Below, one piece after another: positions 11,839-23,875 of a stretch of 64,000 nt of DNA (positions within the stretch are counted from its first letter, which is position 1; each line of letters opens with the position of its first letter). The position numbers and the translations under genes were made by a program. The DNA lies in NCBI GenBank assembly GCA_027924645.1, contig BSBN01001150.1:1798001-1862000 (forward strand), read 5' to 3'. Below the pieces are notes generated by a model that worked only from the letters and a program-made list of their open reading frames with translations, was not told where the DNA came from and did no database searches. This DNA comes from Cunninghamia lanceolata. Taxonomy: Eukaryota; Streptophyta; Pinopsida; Cupressales; Cupressaceae.

Positions 11839-13307
11839 GAGGTGAAATCATGTTTTTTTCAACGACCATTCCATCTATTGGTTTATTGAAGCTGTTGTTA
11901 GTTTATTGAAGTTGATGTAATGTAAGGGCATAATATATTATAGCAAACCTACTGCTATTATCATTGACTATAGTATTGACTATCTATAATGGAAAAATAA
12001 AACTTACACTATTTTCAAGCCACATCTCCAATAGCCGGGCGGTAAACTGTATGGCTCTCTTCATCATTGCTTTCATCCATGCGCCATTGAAAAATTACCA
12101 CAGAGAATACAAACATGCACAAAAATCCAAGAAAACAGAAAACAAGACAAGACAAGACAGAATACAAAAATAGAAAGAAAGAAAACCATCAACAAAAATT
12201 CAAAACTAGAACTCACAAGAGGAGGCATAGCCATGCCAAAAACATTACAATAAAAGAAAAAAAAATAGAATAAGGAATTCTCAAATAAGAGGTGAAATCG
12301 TGTTTTTTCAATGGCCATTCCATCAATTAGTTTATTGAAGCTGTTGTAATGTAAGGGCAAAATATACTATAATAGACCTACTGTTGTTATCATTGACTAC
12401 AGTATTGGCTACCAATAATGCAAAAATAAAACTTACAATATTTTTTAGCCGCATCTCCAATTAGCCAAACGGTTAGTTGTATGGCTTTCTTCACCATTGC
12501 CTTCCTCCATACCCCGTTGAAAAAATACCACATAGAATAAAAACAAACACAAAAATCCAAGAAAACATAAAACAAGACAAGGCAAAGGAAAAATCACGCT
12601 GGGCTTAAACAACACACACTAAGCTTTGACTTGTTTAGGTGGTTGGTGGGCCCTTTCTCTATTGTAGAGAAAGGGCCCACCAACCACCTAAACAAGTCAA
12701 AGCTTAGTGTGTGTTGTTTAAGTCCAACTGAAAAATCACAGAAAAAATTCAAATCTAGAACTCATAAGAGGAGGCATGGCCATCCCAAAAACATTACAAT
12801 AATAGTAAAAGAAAACAAAAAAAATAGAACAAGGAATTCTCAAATTAGAGGTGAAATTGTGTTTTTTTCAACAACCATTCCATCCATTGGTTTATTGAAG
12901 TTGTTGTTAGTTTATTGAAGCTGTTATAATATAAGGGCGGAATATACTATAGCAGACCTACTGTTGTTATCATTGACTACAATATTGACTATCTATAATG
13001 AAAAAAATAAAACTTACAGTATTTTCGAGCCGCATCTCCAATCAGCATGCAGTAAGTTGTATGGCTCTCTTCACCATTACCTTCTTCCATGCCCCATTGA
13101 AAAATTATCACAAGAATAAAAATATACACGAAAATTTAAGAAAACAGAGAACACGACAAGACAAGACAGAATACAAAAATAGAAAGGAAAAAATCACAAC
13201 AAAAATTCAAAACTAGAACTCACAAGAGGAGGTATGGCCATGCTTAAAACATTACAATAACAAGAAAAAAACAAAAAAAAAATAGAATAAGGAATTCTCA
13301 AATAAGA
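11839..13307 (+). repeat. Three tandem ~415-460-bp units between the arms
   Basis: Units start GAGGTGAAAT at 11839, about 12290 and about 12848 and end CTCAAATAA. Shared blocks: TTTATTGAAGCTGTTG, TGACTATCTATAATG, GACAAGACAAGACAG and ACTCACAAGAGGAGG. The second unit carries the 132-bp hairpin insertion. The minus strand of most units shows a hydrophobic frame of 60-95 codons (see findings), but there is no support for expression. Confidence 0.85.
12588..12739. mobile_element. Snap-back (hairpin) MITE with target-site duplication
   Basis: The element is 12598-12729 (132 bp). Arms 12604-12660 and 12666-12722 are exact reverse complements over 57 bases with a 5-base loop (ATTGT); pairing continues outwards with a few mismatches. 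It is flanked by GAAAAATCAC on both sides (12588-12597, 12730-12739), a 9-10 bp target duplication. Sister units without it, such as the one near 48198 (GGAAAAATCATAG), act as an empty site. It has no coding capacity. The duplication length would suit a Mutator-type transposase, but the family is not identified. Confidence 0.88.
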
Positions 13308-14889
13308 CATAAGGTTTTTCCACCCCCAAAACTTCTCCTATTTGAAAAAAAATAAATTAAGATTTTAAATAAATTATATATATCATTAATATATGCACGG
13401 TCTCTCTAAAAAATTAAAAAATAATAATTAAAAATATTCAAAGTTAATCCAAGTTAATTTATTTTTTAAAGTTGAGTTATATGAAATAGATGTTTCTATT
13501 TTTTTAAGTTGAGTTATAGAAATAAATGTTTCTAAAATTTTATTATTAATTTTGAATTAGATTTTTGAAGTTGAGTTATAGAAATAGATGTTTTTAAAAT
13601 ATTATTTATATTTTAAATAAGATTTTTTGAAGTTGAGTTATATAAATAAATGTTTCTAATTTTTTTAGTTTTGAATTAGATTTTTTTTAAAATCTTTTTA
13701 ATACAAAATATAAATTTACCCACTAAATTTTGTTTTATATTCCAATAAAGATGATTTTTTAATTTTTGTATTATATATAATAAAAAAACTTGCCACATAC
13801 ATAAATAAAAATTAATATGGCTACATATAAAAATAAATAAAACTAAAAAAATAAAGCATTTGCTACCACTTCTTTAATTTATTTTATTAAATACTATTGC
13901 TAATATAAATGCTACTACTGCATATAAAATAAATTAAAATAATTTTTTATATTTTTTATAAATGCTATTGGGGCATATAACAATAAATAAAAATTAAAAA
14001 GTTGCAATTACTCTAATTTTTTATATTAATATATACAAATTAATACATATTATTTATTCATTTATTTTATTTTATAATAAACATAAATAAAAATTAAAAA
14101 ATCACAATTACTATTTATTAATTTTTTTTATATTAATATAGATACACATATAATTTATTCATTTATTTTATTTTATAATAAACATACACAAAAATTAAAA
14201 AGTCTATTTACTACTTTTAAATTTTTTATATTAATATATATACATAAATAATATATATTATTTATTCTTTTATTTTATTTTATAATAAACATAAAAAAAA
14301 TTAAAAAATTCATAATTACTTCTTTAATTTTTTTATATTAATATATACACACATACATTAATATATATTATTTATTTATTTCATTTATTTTATAATAAGT
14401 ATAAATTAAAATTAAAATGGCAACACTTATTATTTTGTAAAAATTTTATATTAATATATACATATACATTACTATATTATATATATTATTTAATTTATTT
14501 TATAATAAAATAAATTTGGAGAATGAACTTTCTTTTATTATTTTACACTTACTTTAGGTTTTTTTGTTTTTTATTTTTTATTTTTTACTTTTTATTTCTT
14601 TATAATTATTATAAATCAATTAATTAAAAAATAAATTGAAGTAAAGTTTAAGAAAATAAAAAAAAGTTTATTCTCTAACTCTAACTTCCTATAAAAATTT
14701 AAATATTTTAATAATATTTAATTCACATTTAACCCAACTTTTTCCATAAACTTGTAAGGTTGTTAAAATGAATTATTTTTTAGAAAGTAAAAGAAAGCAT
14801 CTTTTGACAAAATAAAGAATCTTTTATTTTTAAAATTGATTAAATTTTTAATCATTAGGAGAGCTCAATGAAGGGGATATAATTTTATG
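13308..14889 (+). repeat. Direct arm, second copy
   Basis: Starts CATAAGGTTTTTCCACC and ends GGGGATATAATTTTATG; the two ends are themselves imperfect inverted repeats of about 17 bp. Non-coding, very AT-rich, matching 10393-11838 and the arm around the LINE at 48.8-54.8 kb. Confidence 0.85.
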
Positions 14890-15864
14890 AAGTCATGCCT
14901 TGTAAAAGTTGGTTTAAGAGGGCATCATTAGGAGATGTGGTTTGAGAATTTGAAGCCGTGTGCATGACATTTTGAGGAGATTGATTGTGAGTGGAAATGA
15001 AAGGTGGTTGAGAGTAACTATAGGTGGAAGGTGGTTGCGAATAGTTGTATGTAAGAGGTGGTTGAGAATAAGTGGGATGGAGAGGTGGTTGGGAATAATT
15101 ATTCATGAAAGAGGTCACCTTAGGTGCTAAGTTCTGATAGTTGAATCCCACGGCTTTGTAATTTTGTGAATTAGTGCCATTAGATACTCCAATACCAGTG
15201 GTAGCATTACTACAGGCATTTGCATTAGTAGTTAAAATTGTTGATGTGAATGCAGACATTCCAATAGTCGGTATATGTGTCGATACTTGCGTGTGAGATG
15301 GTGATGACATATTTTTAATAACATTTGCACATTCAGTCACCGGCATAAAATTATTATGTACTATATGCACTAAGCCTTGAATTAAATTAACACCATCTTG
15401 TCCTTCTTTTATCAACTCTCTTATGTTGTGAATCGCAGGTATAGCTTCTTTCGCTATCCTTTCATTTTCCACAAATGCTTGAAAATCAGCTAGCTCTTTA
15501 TCAAGTTTGCTTATTTGCTCATTAGGTACATGTGTTACCACTTCAATAGTGTCCTCTACATCATGACATATTTGATCTTCCATTGTAGTTGTAGGATATA
15601 TGATATCTTGCAAAATTTGTGTCTCTCCTTTTTTAAAGGTGTTAATGGATTTTCAGAGGTAGGAATAATATCGCTTTCAAGAGCACTAGATCCCATTACT
15701 CTAATACTTATCCTTAAAGGGATATTTCTATTAGGGCAGTGGGTTATACGACTCATACAAAAGCATACAACACTCAATGCACAAACTAATAAAACAATCC
15801 CAAAGAACAAGATACGCTTAAGATCTAAAATGCTTGATTTTTCATCTTTTTCAAAAAATTTCAA
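14885..15864 (-). pseudogene. Retroelement gag-like N-terminal fragment
   Basis: On the minus strand the reading passes from the frame 15864-15617 (MSRITHCPNRN..SENPLTPLKK) to the frame 15613-14885 by one frameshift near 15617, giving about 320 codons. The N-part has hydrophilic helical stretches (EDTIEVVTHVPNE..ELADFQAF), the C-part is Asn/Ser/Thr-rich with four YSQPP repeats. This composition is usual for the N-terminus of plant Ty3/Gypsy gag, but no capsid core or CCHC knuckle is present, so the assignment is by composition only. The frame is cut off exactly at the arm end 14889, suggesting that the AT-rich element inserted here or that the junction is a deletion; I could not find the missing half left of 8593. 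Confidence 0.45.
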
Positions 15865-15889
15865 TGCAAATCACTAAAAGAGGAGGTGT

Positions 15890-17719
15890 TGTGAAGGAAT
15901 TAAAGAGGAGTTGTGAATAATAAGCTCAATATCAACCCAATAATGCAACAATATCCTTCACAACACGCCTATAATGCAATTCTAGAGAGATGACAAGGTA
16001 AAATCTAGTGAAAATGTAAGGTTTTCAAACCCTAGACATGATGAAACACTATAGTTAGAAATCAGTCCTAAATGAGTGTTTAAAATAGTAGTAAAATCTG
16101 AAACAAGATTTTAACTACAAACCCTAGCTAATGCAAAAACTAGGTTTTATGAAAAATGCACAATTTCAAACATTTTTTTTTTAACAAACTAGGCATGAAA
16201 ATGAAATGTAAATGAATAATAAATGATAAATTTTTGTAACTTAAAATAAGATCTAATGAAAATAACAGAAATTAAATGGAATTAAATGCAAATTAATTCA
16301 AATTATTTGAAAATGCAAGCTAAAAATGCTATTTTTTTTCAAATTTTTCAATTTTTTTGTAAATTTTCAAATGCAATAAGATCAAAATTAAATGAATGAT
16401 TGAAATGAATGCAAATCTGAAGTACAACACTCAGCAAGGTGCAAAATTCATTAAAAACATGGGTTCACTAAAATGTTTCATGGAAAAAGAGGGGGTTTTA
16501 GTTTCAAGGTTAAATCCTCCTTTCACACCTTACATTCAAGGACATAAATCGAGTGAAGCCAAAATATCTTGCAAGAGGGCTCTACTACAAATTTAGTGTC
16601 CCTTAGAATGAAGATGAAACTTGGAATTTGTTAATCAATTACTGAATTAAAGTCCAATTATGCTTAAAACCTAATTTCACAAAATCATAAACAAACAGAC
16701 GAAACTTGACAAATGCTCGCGCACAGAGATATCAAATGACAATTAGATACATACCAGATTTTGAGATTCCATATCTAGAAAAGTTAAAGACTAATGAGCA
16801 AGCGCCCAAGTCTAAGGTACCAGTTTCTATCGGGATCTCTGAAGATTGTCTATAACCTGTTTATGTTGTTCTGGGGATTTCTGTGTTTTAGGATCCAAAG
16901 GACTAATGAGTGGGTACCCAAGTCTAGGTCCTAATTTTCTACTTTGATATGTACTTCTGACACTCTGCTATGCTTCCCTGCAATGCCACTTCTTCTGCTT
17001 CCATATCCTGTAACATGGAATCACAGAAAAGGGGGTTGGGGGTTGTGGTGTTTAGAGGCTTGCCTCAGTCAAACCCTGGAGAGACATTCAAGTCTTTCGA
17101 ACACCATTGTCAGATAAAGAGTGTGTATCCTTGTGGGATAGAGGCAAAAACCAATCGCTAAATGATTGAAAACACAAATAAATGTCACCTCAGAGGTGTA
17201 GCTCGCATATAGATGAAAATACTTCACATCATGAGAAGATGAAGCCAAACCTGCATAACAAATATAATAACAAGACAAGTTTGCTCTGCTCTACAAGAAT
17301 GAATACTTTGAATGCTCTAAAATCACAAGTGCACCAAAAGTTCATAATCATCTTCTTGTTTTACAAATGAATCCCTAAACATGCTTATATATGCAACTAA
17401 ACACATTCCTGCCTTAATTTCATAATTCAAACTTAAGGTGTTCACATGGGACCTAATTAATAGTCACATAAGCGACACCTGGATTTAGGTCCTACCTAAA
17501 ATAGGGCAGGACTAGGGTGCGGGCGCCCAAGTCCCCCCTCCCTATTTAGGTCAGGACTTATCTTAATAGCACCCCTAGGTCCTATTTGTCATAAAACTTT
17601 GGGGTTTTCTCATCGGGAGTTAACATGAATATGCAAGATGATTAAATGCTTTCTAAAGGACCCAGGAGCTAAACATAGGAGGAAAAAAGCCTTAGGGAGA
17701 CATTTTCTGACGTAACACC
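15890..17719. other. Non-coding region, probable leader/LTR remnants
   Basis: No credible ORFs. The phrase AGCGCCCAAGTCTA-like occurs at about 16801 and again as GTACCCAAGTCTAGG at about 16914, and a GGGTGCGGGCGCCCAAG block lies at about 17515. These resemble the LTR phrase of the element at 517-5455, but no paired LTR limits could be defined. The region lies between two oppositely oriented gag-like fragments, so it may contain the 5' LTR or leader of either. Confidence 0.4.
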
Positions 17720-18360
17720 ATGAAGGAGAAATTTTTGCAAAATTACCAGAACTATTGTCGTGGCAGGGATATGAAAGGAGATGACATCTTTAGGATGTCA
17801 CAAAAGGAAGATGAACCTCTTGAAGACTATGTTGAAAGATTTCAGTTTTGCCTCAAAAAGTCAAGACATAATCGACTCTCTCTAGAGTCACTCAAGTTGG
17901 TCTTCTTAAGAGGCGTGAGTGAAGAATGTATAGATGCACTTAATTTAATTGAATCAAGGGACATCTCTCAACTCGGGTTTGATGAAAAGTTTCAAACCTG
18001 TAGAAACTATTCACGTTTCACCTTAAAGAAAAATAGAGGCTTGAAATCTCTGCCTTCCACTAAAACATCTACTAGTGTCTTCAGGGTAAAACTAAACAAT
18101 CTTCTATCAAATATGAAAGAGGACATCATAAGCCATCTATAAACACAACTGGACACTCTACACATAAAGAAGAAGCAAGAGGCAACAGAGACAGCTTTGG
18201 TTGAGTATTGTCCATATTGTCGGCAAAAGAAGACCAACTGTAAGTGCAAAGGTATTGCCAGTATTTCTGAGGAAAGGAGTGAGAAAGTAGATTTCCAAAC
18301 CATAGAGGATGAAGAAGGTCAAGTGTTCTATATTGCACAACATAGGCCTTGGTAGCAACG
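17720..18360 (+). pseudogene. gag: Gag (capsid part) of the Gypsy element
   Basis: The frame from the ATG at 17720 to 18142 (140 codons) has the capsid pattern F..NY...FRMSQKEDEPLEDYVERF, the usual core of plant gag, followed by LKLVFLRGVSEEC. The frame goes on after a TAA near 18140 with KKKQEATETALVEYCP and CPYCRQKKTNCKCKG, a possible zinc-binding stretch that does not match the CCHC spacing exactly. Gag would form the virus-like particle. Upstream gag N-terminal sequence is missing or unrecognised. Confidence 0.75.
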
Positions 18361-19010
18361 ACAAGGTATGCCTCGGACCCCTTGACCAATAATATGTTAT
18401 TTCAATAATCTGCCTCAAATATCTCTAATTGGTACAATGCACAGTGGTATAACATGCCACAGTAGCAATGGGCAACTATACCACCTAGCTAGAAGCAACA
18501 ACAGGGGGTATGGCCACAATAGCCATTCCAAACCTCAAATTATAATCCATAGTGGTAGGCCAATCAAAACCCATGGCCACAATAGTGGTGTGGAAACCAA
18601 CCTTGACAAAATTCAAATATGAACTACTCGCAACCACAACAAGCCAGGTGTCTCAACAAGCTACCATTATGCCAAATGTAGCTTCAACTACTCTTGTTCC
18701 TCCTAGAGCCACTCAATTGCCAACCCAACTTGTATGTAATCCTAACAACAAGCTTATTCAATAGGATTACACTAATGAAAGCATCCAATACCCAACCTAT
18801 ACGGTTGAGGTTAGTGATGTTCACCTGCGCTTGGGAAAAATACTTACTGGATCTCCATCTCCACTTATCATGGAACTTGTTGATGAAGAACCAACCTCTA
18901 ACACTAACAATCATTCGAATAACTAGCATAGCTCTCATGAGAAAACCTCACCACAGGAAGAAACCATTACCAGGAGCCCTCCATTTCCAGAAAGATTAAA
19001 CATGCAGACA
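18361..19010 (+). pseudogene. Degenerate gag C-terminal / linker region
   Basis: No frame stays open. Pieces such as QLPTQLVCNPNNKL and YTVEVSDVHLRLGKILTGS can be followed by switching frames. Gln-, Asn- and Pro-rich coding-like composition links gag to protease. Confidence 0.5.
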
Positions 19011-19014
19011 ACAC

Positions 19015-19724
19015 CACCTCCATCTAAACCTAACTTTGATTTCATTGGGCATTTGAAAAATGTCTGTGTAGAAATTATTCTCATCTAAGCTATCAAGGAT
19101 GTACCTATATATACCAAAGCTATAAGGGAACTATACCTTAAGAAACCAAGAAGAAAGAGAAAAGATTCTCATATAGTACATGTTATAGGACAACTTGCTA
19201 ATATCATGTTAGGTAACTTGGTTGTCCCAAAATATGTAGATCTTGGAAGCCTTGTAGTTGATGTGAACATTAATGGTACCCTTATCCAAAACACTTTGAT
19301 TGACTTGGGTGTGGCCATAAATGTGATGACAAAGGAAACAATGAATAATCTTTAGTTGATTATCTTAAGACCTACTCCAATAGTCTTACAGTTAGTAGAC
19401 AGATCAACTATCAAATCTAAAGGGATCATTGAAAATCTAGTGATCACATTAGATTCTTGGGAATACCATGCAGACTTTATGGTTTTGTAGCCTAAGGCTA
19501 TCTTAGGAGGATATCCACTCATCCTAGGGAGACCTTGGTTGGCAACTACGAATGATTTCATAGGATGTAGGTCTGGGAATATGATAATTTCCAACGAGAA
19601 TATAACTAAGAAATTGGTCCTTTATCCCCCAGCACAACCTTTTGCTAATATGGAGCAACCTATTTGGCCATACCTAGAGGATATTGACCAATATTTTGTT
19701 CATACATTAATGAAAATTGAATGA
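19015..19724 (+). pseudogene. Aspartic protease domain of the Gypsy element
   Basis: One frame carries VVDVNINGTLIQNTLID, then LIDLGVAINVM at about 19297-19324, where the usual D-T/S-G active triad reads D-L-G, and ILGRPWLAT at about 19523-19549, the conserved C-terminal protease motif. Stops at 19353 and 19487 are both TAG where Gln is expected. The protease would cut the Gag-Pol precursor; the altered triad and stops make it inactive. Confidence 0.78.
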
Positions 19725-20039
19725 AGCCCATTGTTGAATATCTAGGATGAGGATGAAGTGCTTTCCAATGTCATATAAAACACTTATTGAAGGGACCCAT
19801 AGCAAGACCCATGTCTTGTATGCCTAACTTGCCCACTACATAATATTCTACCTTTAATCAACACACAAACCTATGCTTCCACTACCTACATGTTTCATCA
19901 TTTGTTGCCCCATAGTTGTAGCCTCAATTTATCAAGACTAGATATTGCTTCTATTATGACATTTGTAATACTAGTTGACATTACACTAGGTAGGACACTT
20001 AATATCAACAATCACTTGACAGTTGTACAGTAGTCTGAA

Positions 20040-20985
20040 CTGATAACAATGCTACAAACTCACAAAACAACATCTGCATGAGACTATCATGATATGAAGG
20101 GTATAGATCCTAACCTCTGCATGCATAGGATATACATCAATGAGGGACACAGGCCAGTTAGGTAACCTCAATGGAGAATGAACATTGTTGTAAGAGACAT
20201 AATGAAGAATGAACCTTGTTGTAAGAGACATAATGAAGAATGAACTGCAAAAACTACTGGATGAAGGATTCATATATCCTATACCAAATAGTCAATGGGT
20301 ATCCCCACTAGTCATAGTACCAAAAAAGGAGGTAAGTGGTGGGTTTGTGTAGACTACAAAGAATTGAATACAACCACCAGGAAAGATCACTTTCCTCTTC
20401 CTTTCATTGACCAGGTATTAGACTCTTTAGCTAAGAAGTATTTTTCTTTCCTAGATGGATTCAGTGACTAGAATCAGATCAAAATAGCCCCTGAGGATCA
20501 ATATAAGACTACATCACATGCCCATGGGGAACCTATGCCTATTTAGTCCTTCCATTTGGACTCTGTAATGCACCTGCAACATTTCAAAGGGTTGTTTTAA
20601 GCATCTTTTTCTGATTTTGCCCATGACTCTATGGAAGTGTATATGTATGATTTCACCACTTATGGAGATTCTTATGAAGAAACACTGACAAACCTTGAAA
20701 AAGTCCTCCAGAGATGTCAAGATCATATCATTTCTCTTAGTCATGAAAAATGTTTCATGATGATGGAAGGAGTAGTGCTTGGCCACTTTGTGTCCAATAA
20801 AGGCATTCAAGTGGATCCAAATAAAATTGAAGTCATCTCAACATTGCCTATTCTTCAAAAGAATAAGGAAGTTAGAAGCTTTCTTGGCCATGCAGGATAT
20901 TATAGGAGATTCATAAAATATTTCAGTAAGATAGAACTACTCCTTTATTTGTCTTACTCTCTAAAGATGTAGAATTTAATTGGAC
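20040..20985 (+). pseudogene. Reverse transcriptase domain of the Gypsy element
   Basis: Start of the domain: INEGHRPVR and ELQKLLDEGFIYPIPNSQWVSP, then VPKKG, VCVDYKELN, HFPLPFIDQVLDSLA, PFGLCNAPATFQR (20550-20590, in a shifted frame) and the catalytic block reading VYMYDFTTYG at 20635-20664, where YMDD has become YMYD. It ends with FLGHAGYYRRFIKYFS. A short 36-bp tandem duplication sits near 20177-20248, where the upstream part is scrambled. At least two frameshifts and a lost catalytic Asp mean no activity. Confidence 0.85.
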
Positions 20986-21470
20986 AGATGACTATTAGGC
21001 AGCATTTGAAAATATTAAAGAATCATTGACAAAGACACCTATACTCAGAGGACCTAATTGGGGAATCCCTTTCCATATTCATACAAATGCCTCTAACTTT
21101 GTTGTAGGGGTTGTTTTAGGACAAAAGGAATGAAATTTGGAATATGTCATTTACTACATTAGTAAGAATCTACAAGGTGCTAAACTCAACTATACTGTTA
21201 CAGAGAAGGAAATGTTAGCTATTATTTATGCAATCAATAAGTTCAGACACTATATCACTGGGTATTCTATTTTTGTCCATATTAACCATGCAACAATAAG
21301 GTATCTGATGAACAAACTAGTGGTAAGTGGCAGATTGGTTAGATGGTTGTTGCTACTTTAGGAATTTAATATCACTATTGTAGGCAAGCTTGGGAAGGTC
21401 AATGTTATTGTTGATTTCCTCTCCAGGCTACCTACTTGTAATGAAGATCTAGATATTGATGATTAATTTC
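20986..21470 (+). pseudogene. RNase H domain of the Gypsy element
   Basis: The reading FENIKESLTKTPILRGPNWGIPFHIHTNAS shows the Ty3 RNase H start with Asn in place of the usual first catalytic Asp (HTDAS). Then VVLGQKE, NYTVTEKEMLAIIYAINKFRHYITG and a strand reading FVHINHATIRYLM, where the second Asp of the usual TDH is also Asn. It ends with KVNVIVDFLSRLP. It would remove RNA from the RNA-DNA hybrid; two catalytic Asp changes and stops at 20996 and 21360 show decay. Confidence 0.82.
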
Positions 21471-21559
21471 TTGATAAACACTTATTTGCACTAACTATAC
21501 AAACTCCTTGGTATGCAGATATAGCCAATTATCTAGTTGTAGGGAAAACATCTCCACAT

Positions 21560-22863
21560 CTTTCACCAAGAGAGAGGCACCACCTAGTTGAACACAACTT
21601 TCCCTATTCCTGGGTAGCTGGCTACCTCTTTTACACATGACCTAATCATGTCATGAGAAGATGTATCAGAGAATATGAAGCATATGACATTCTCAAGGCA
21701 TGTCATGATGAATCGTGTGGGGGACACTTTGCAGCTAAGAGAACAATAGTCAAGGTCTTAACTACTGGATATTACTGGCCAACTCTGCACAAAGATACAA
21801 CTCTCTATACAAGGATATGTGACCATTGTTAAAGAATGGGCATACCTACAAGAAGTGATGTGATGCCCCTGCAGCCACAATATAACTCTCTATACAAGGA
21901 TATGTGACCGTTGTCAAAGAATGGGCATACCTACAAGAAGTGATGTGATACCCCTGCAGCCACAATTGGTGGTAACACCACTTGACAAATGGGGCATTGA
22001 TTTTATTGGGCCCATTGATCCTCCCTCAGATAACAAAGAGTATATACTAATATGTACTGATTACCTAACAAAGTGGGTGGAGGTGAAAGCTTTAAAAGTT
22101 ACCCGAGACAATAAGGTTGTCACATTCCTATATGAGTAAATATTTACAAGATATGGAATGCCAAAGGAAATAGTTACATATTAGGGACCACAGTTTACAT
22201 CAGCCTTGATTGCTAGTCTCATTTAGGAATATGAAATCAGACATAAGAAGTTCACTCCCTATCATCCATAATCAAATGGCTAGGTTGAGGTCACAAATAG
22301 GGAAATTGAGGCAATGTTAACAAAGGCAGTTGCATTACACATAAAGGATTGGGTAGCCAGACTCTCAGAAGCAATTTGGGCATACAAAACTACATAGAAA
22401 ACAACAACAAAGTATACACCCTATAAACTAGTCTATGGAAAAAAAGTTATCCTTCCTGTTGAGTTTGAATATGAAACTTTAAGAACTACCATTTAACTTG
22501 GGATAGATCTATCCATAACTCACAAAGAAAGGTTGCACCAACTTAATGTCTTAGAGGAGTTAAGAATGAAAGCAGTCCATGACACTAAAATAATCCAAAA
22601 GAAAAGAGTCAAATGGCATGACCAATACATCAAAATCAAAGAATTTCAGGCAGCTGACTGGGCCCTACTCTATGATTCTAGATATAAATACCATAAAGGT
22701 AAATTGCAGACCAGATGGTTGGGTCCTTATGAAATCAGAGAAGTTTTTCCCAATGGTGCGGTCCAACTTACAACAATTGATCCAATCAAAATTTTACTCA
22801 AGATTAATGGACATCGTTTGAAATTGTATAAGAAGCCACTAGATAAAGACAACTTTCTCTAAC
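21560..22863 (+). pseudogene. Integrase of the Gypsy element with an 85-bp internal duplication
   Basis: The zinc-binding start reads CHDESCGGHFAAKRT..GYYWPTLHKD, then C..HC before a duplicated 85-bp block (21799-21883, 21884-21968) that shifts the frame. The core has DKWGIDFIGPIDPP (first Asp), YQGPQFTS after repair of one stop (second Asp appears as Tyr), and NGQVEVTNREIE (Glu region). The C-terminal part, 22533-22862, is open for 109 codons with KWHDQYIK, RWLGPYEIREVFPNGAVQL and INGHRLKLY. Nearly all stops replace a Gln codon. Integrase would insert the cDNA; it is inactive here. Confidence 0.85.
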
Positions 22864-23875
22864 AATTGAGAGGATATATGAATACACAAGTTTCACAGTA
22901 GTCCCCACCAGATGTAGCATGCATACCAGTCACAGTTGTTCCTAGCAATACAGCAGCAAATGAAACCACCATCTTGTCTGCATTCACTCCTCAAGTATGA
23001 TTTTCTATAATCCTTGTAAAAAAAACCATCACCACCAGGCTCCTCTGAATAAGTTTCCTTATATCTAGTTAAAGATCACTCATAGCACCTACAACCACTT
23101 TACTCAAGGGACCTATAGCCAATGGTTTTATACTGTGTAACGGGACCTATACAATTCTGCCTGCAGCAACTACAATGGTCATCATTTTTGAGGGACCTGT
23201 AACCACTCCACCCACAGCCAAGTCACATGGGCCCTATTCACATAATATTTTTGATTACGTGCATGTAGCCACTCTAGCCTGCACCACCTTTATTTCTAGC
23301 ATCCACATGCTACCATTTTCTATTCCATAATATACCTTGCAGCTACATGTCACAAGGCTACCACTCATCCTTCCTGCACACTTCTTCAACATCACATCCA
23401 TTTGATTCACTTCAGCACATTCTTCAAACACATCCACTCTAGCTGCCATGCCATCATCTTTGCATGCATAATTTCCATGTTTGTCAGCATTCAAAAGGTA
23501 TTTTATCTCACAATTGTAATTAATTAACATTTAATACTATTTTTTTATAGCAGTCTTACTTCACCCAACCCTATCTTCCATACATTTACGTTGTCATCGC
23601 ATTTGTCGACAAATGCCACCTTAGTTGGGTGGGAGGGAATTCCATATGCATAAATGATTTCATGTACATCACCCAAGATGAAACCTCTCCTTTCATAATT
23701 AATGACTATCCGCCGCATACCATACACAATCAAGCAAGATAGCAACTGGTAAATGCATTGGCTGAAGAATAGGGAATTGAATTTCAGAGTGGAATTGGGT
23801 TCAGCAACAAAGTTTTTATAGAAACTAGGCACACAGGGGAACCACAGCTACAAGGAAACCAAAGAATATCTCTAG
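22864..23875 (+). other. Spacer between integrase and the 3' ORF
   Basis: Short Thr/Pro/Ala-rich readings such as PPDVACIPVTVVPSNTAANETT follow integrase, then AC-rich sequence with many GCCAC words. Minus-strand frames at 23255-23530 and 23545-23832 have no recognisable domain. Confidence 0.4.

Larger units (their letters stand above)
8593..14889. mobile_element. Composite AT-rich element with ~1.6-kb arms (copy 1)
   Basis: The left edge CATAAGATTATATCCCC (8593) is the reverse complement of the arm ends at 11838, 14889 and 56440 (..GGGGATATAATCTTATG). In order: an inverted partial arm (8593-9311), a LINE scrap, a direct arm (to 11838), three tandem ~450-bp units (11839-13307), and a second direct arm (13308-14889). 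Flanking 9-mers AAGGTTTGC (8584-8592) and AAGTCATGC (14890-14898) agree at six of nine positions, a weak hint of a Mutator-like 9-bp target duplication. No transposase is present, so it is non-autonomous. Whether the unit of transposition is the whole block or a single arm is unresolved. Confidence 0.6.

Noticed and set aside
10393..14889. Interpreting the two direct arms as LTRs of a retrotransposon
   Set aside because: No TG..CA ends, PBS or polypurine tract at the arm edges, and an inverted arm copy exists; kept as unresolved composite instead.
23255..23832. Two minus-strand frames of 91 and 95 codons
   Set aside because: No domain, and they lie between plus-strand parts of the Gypsy element.
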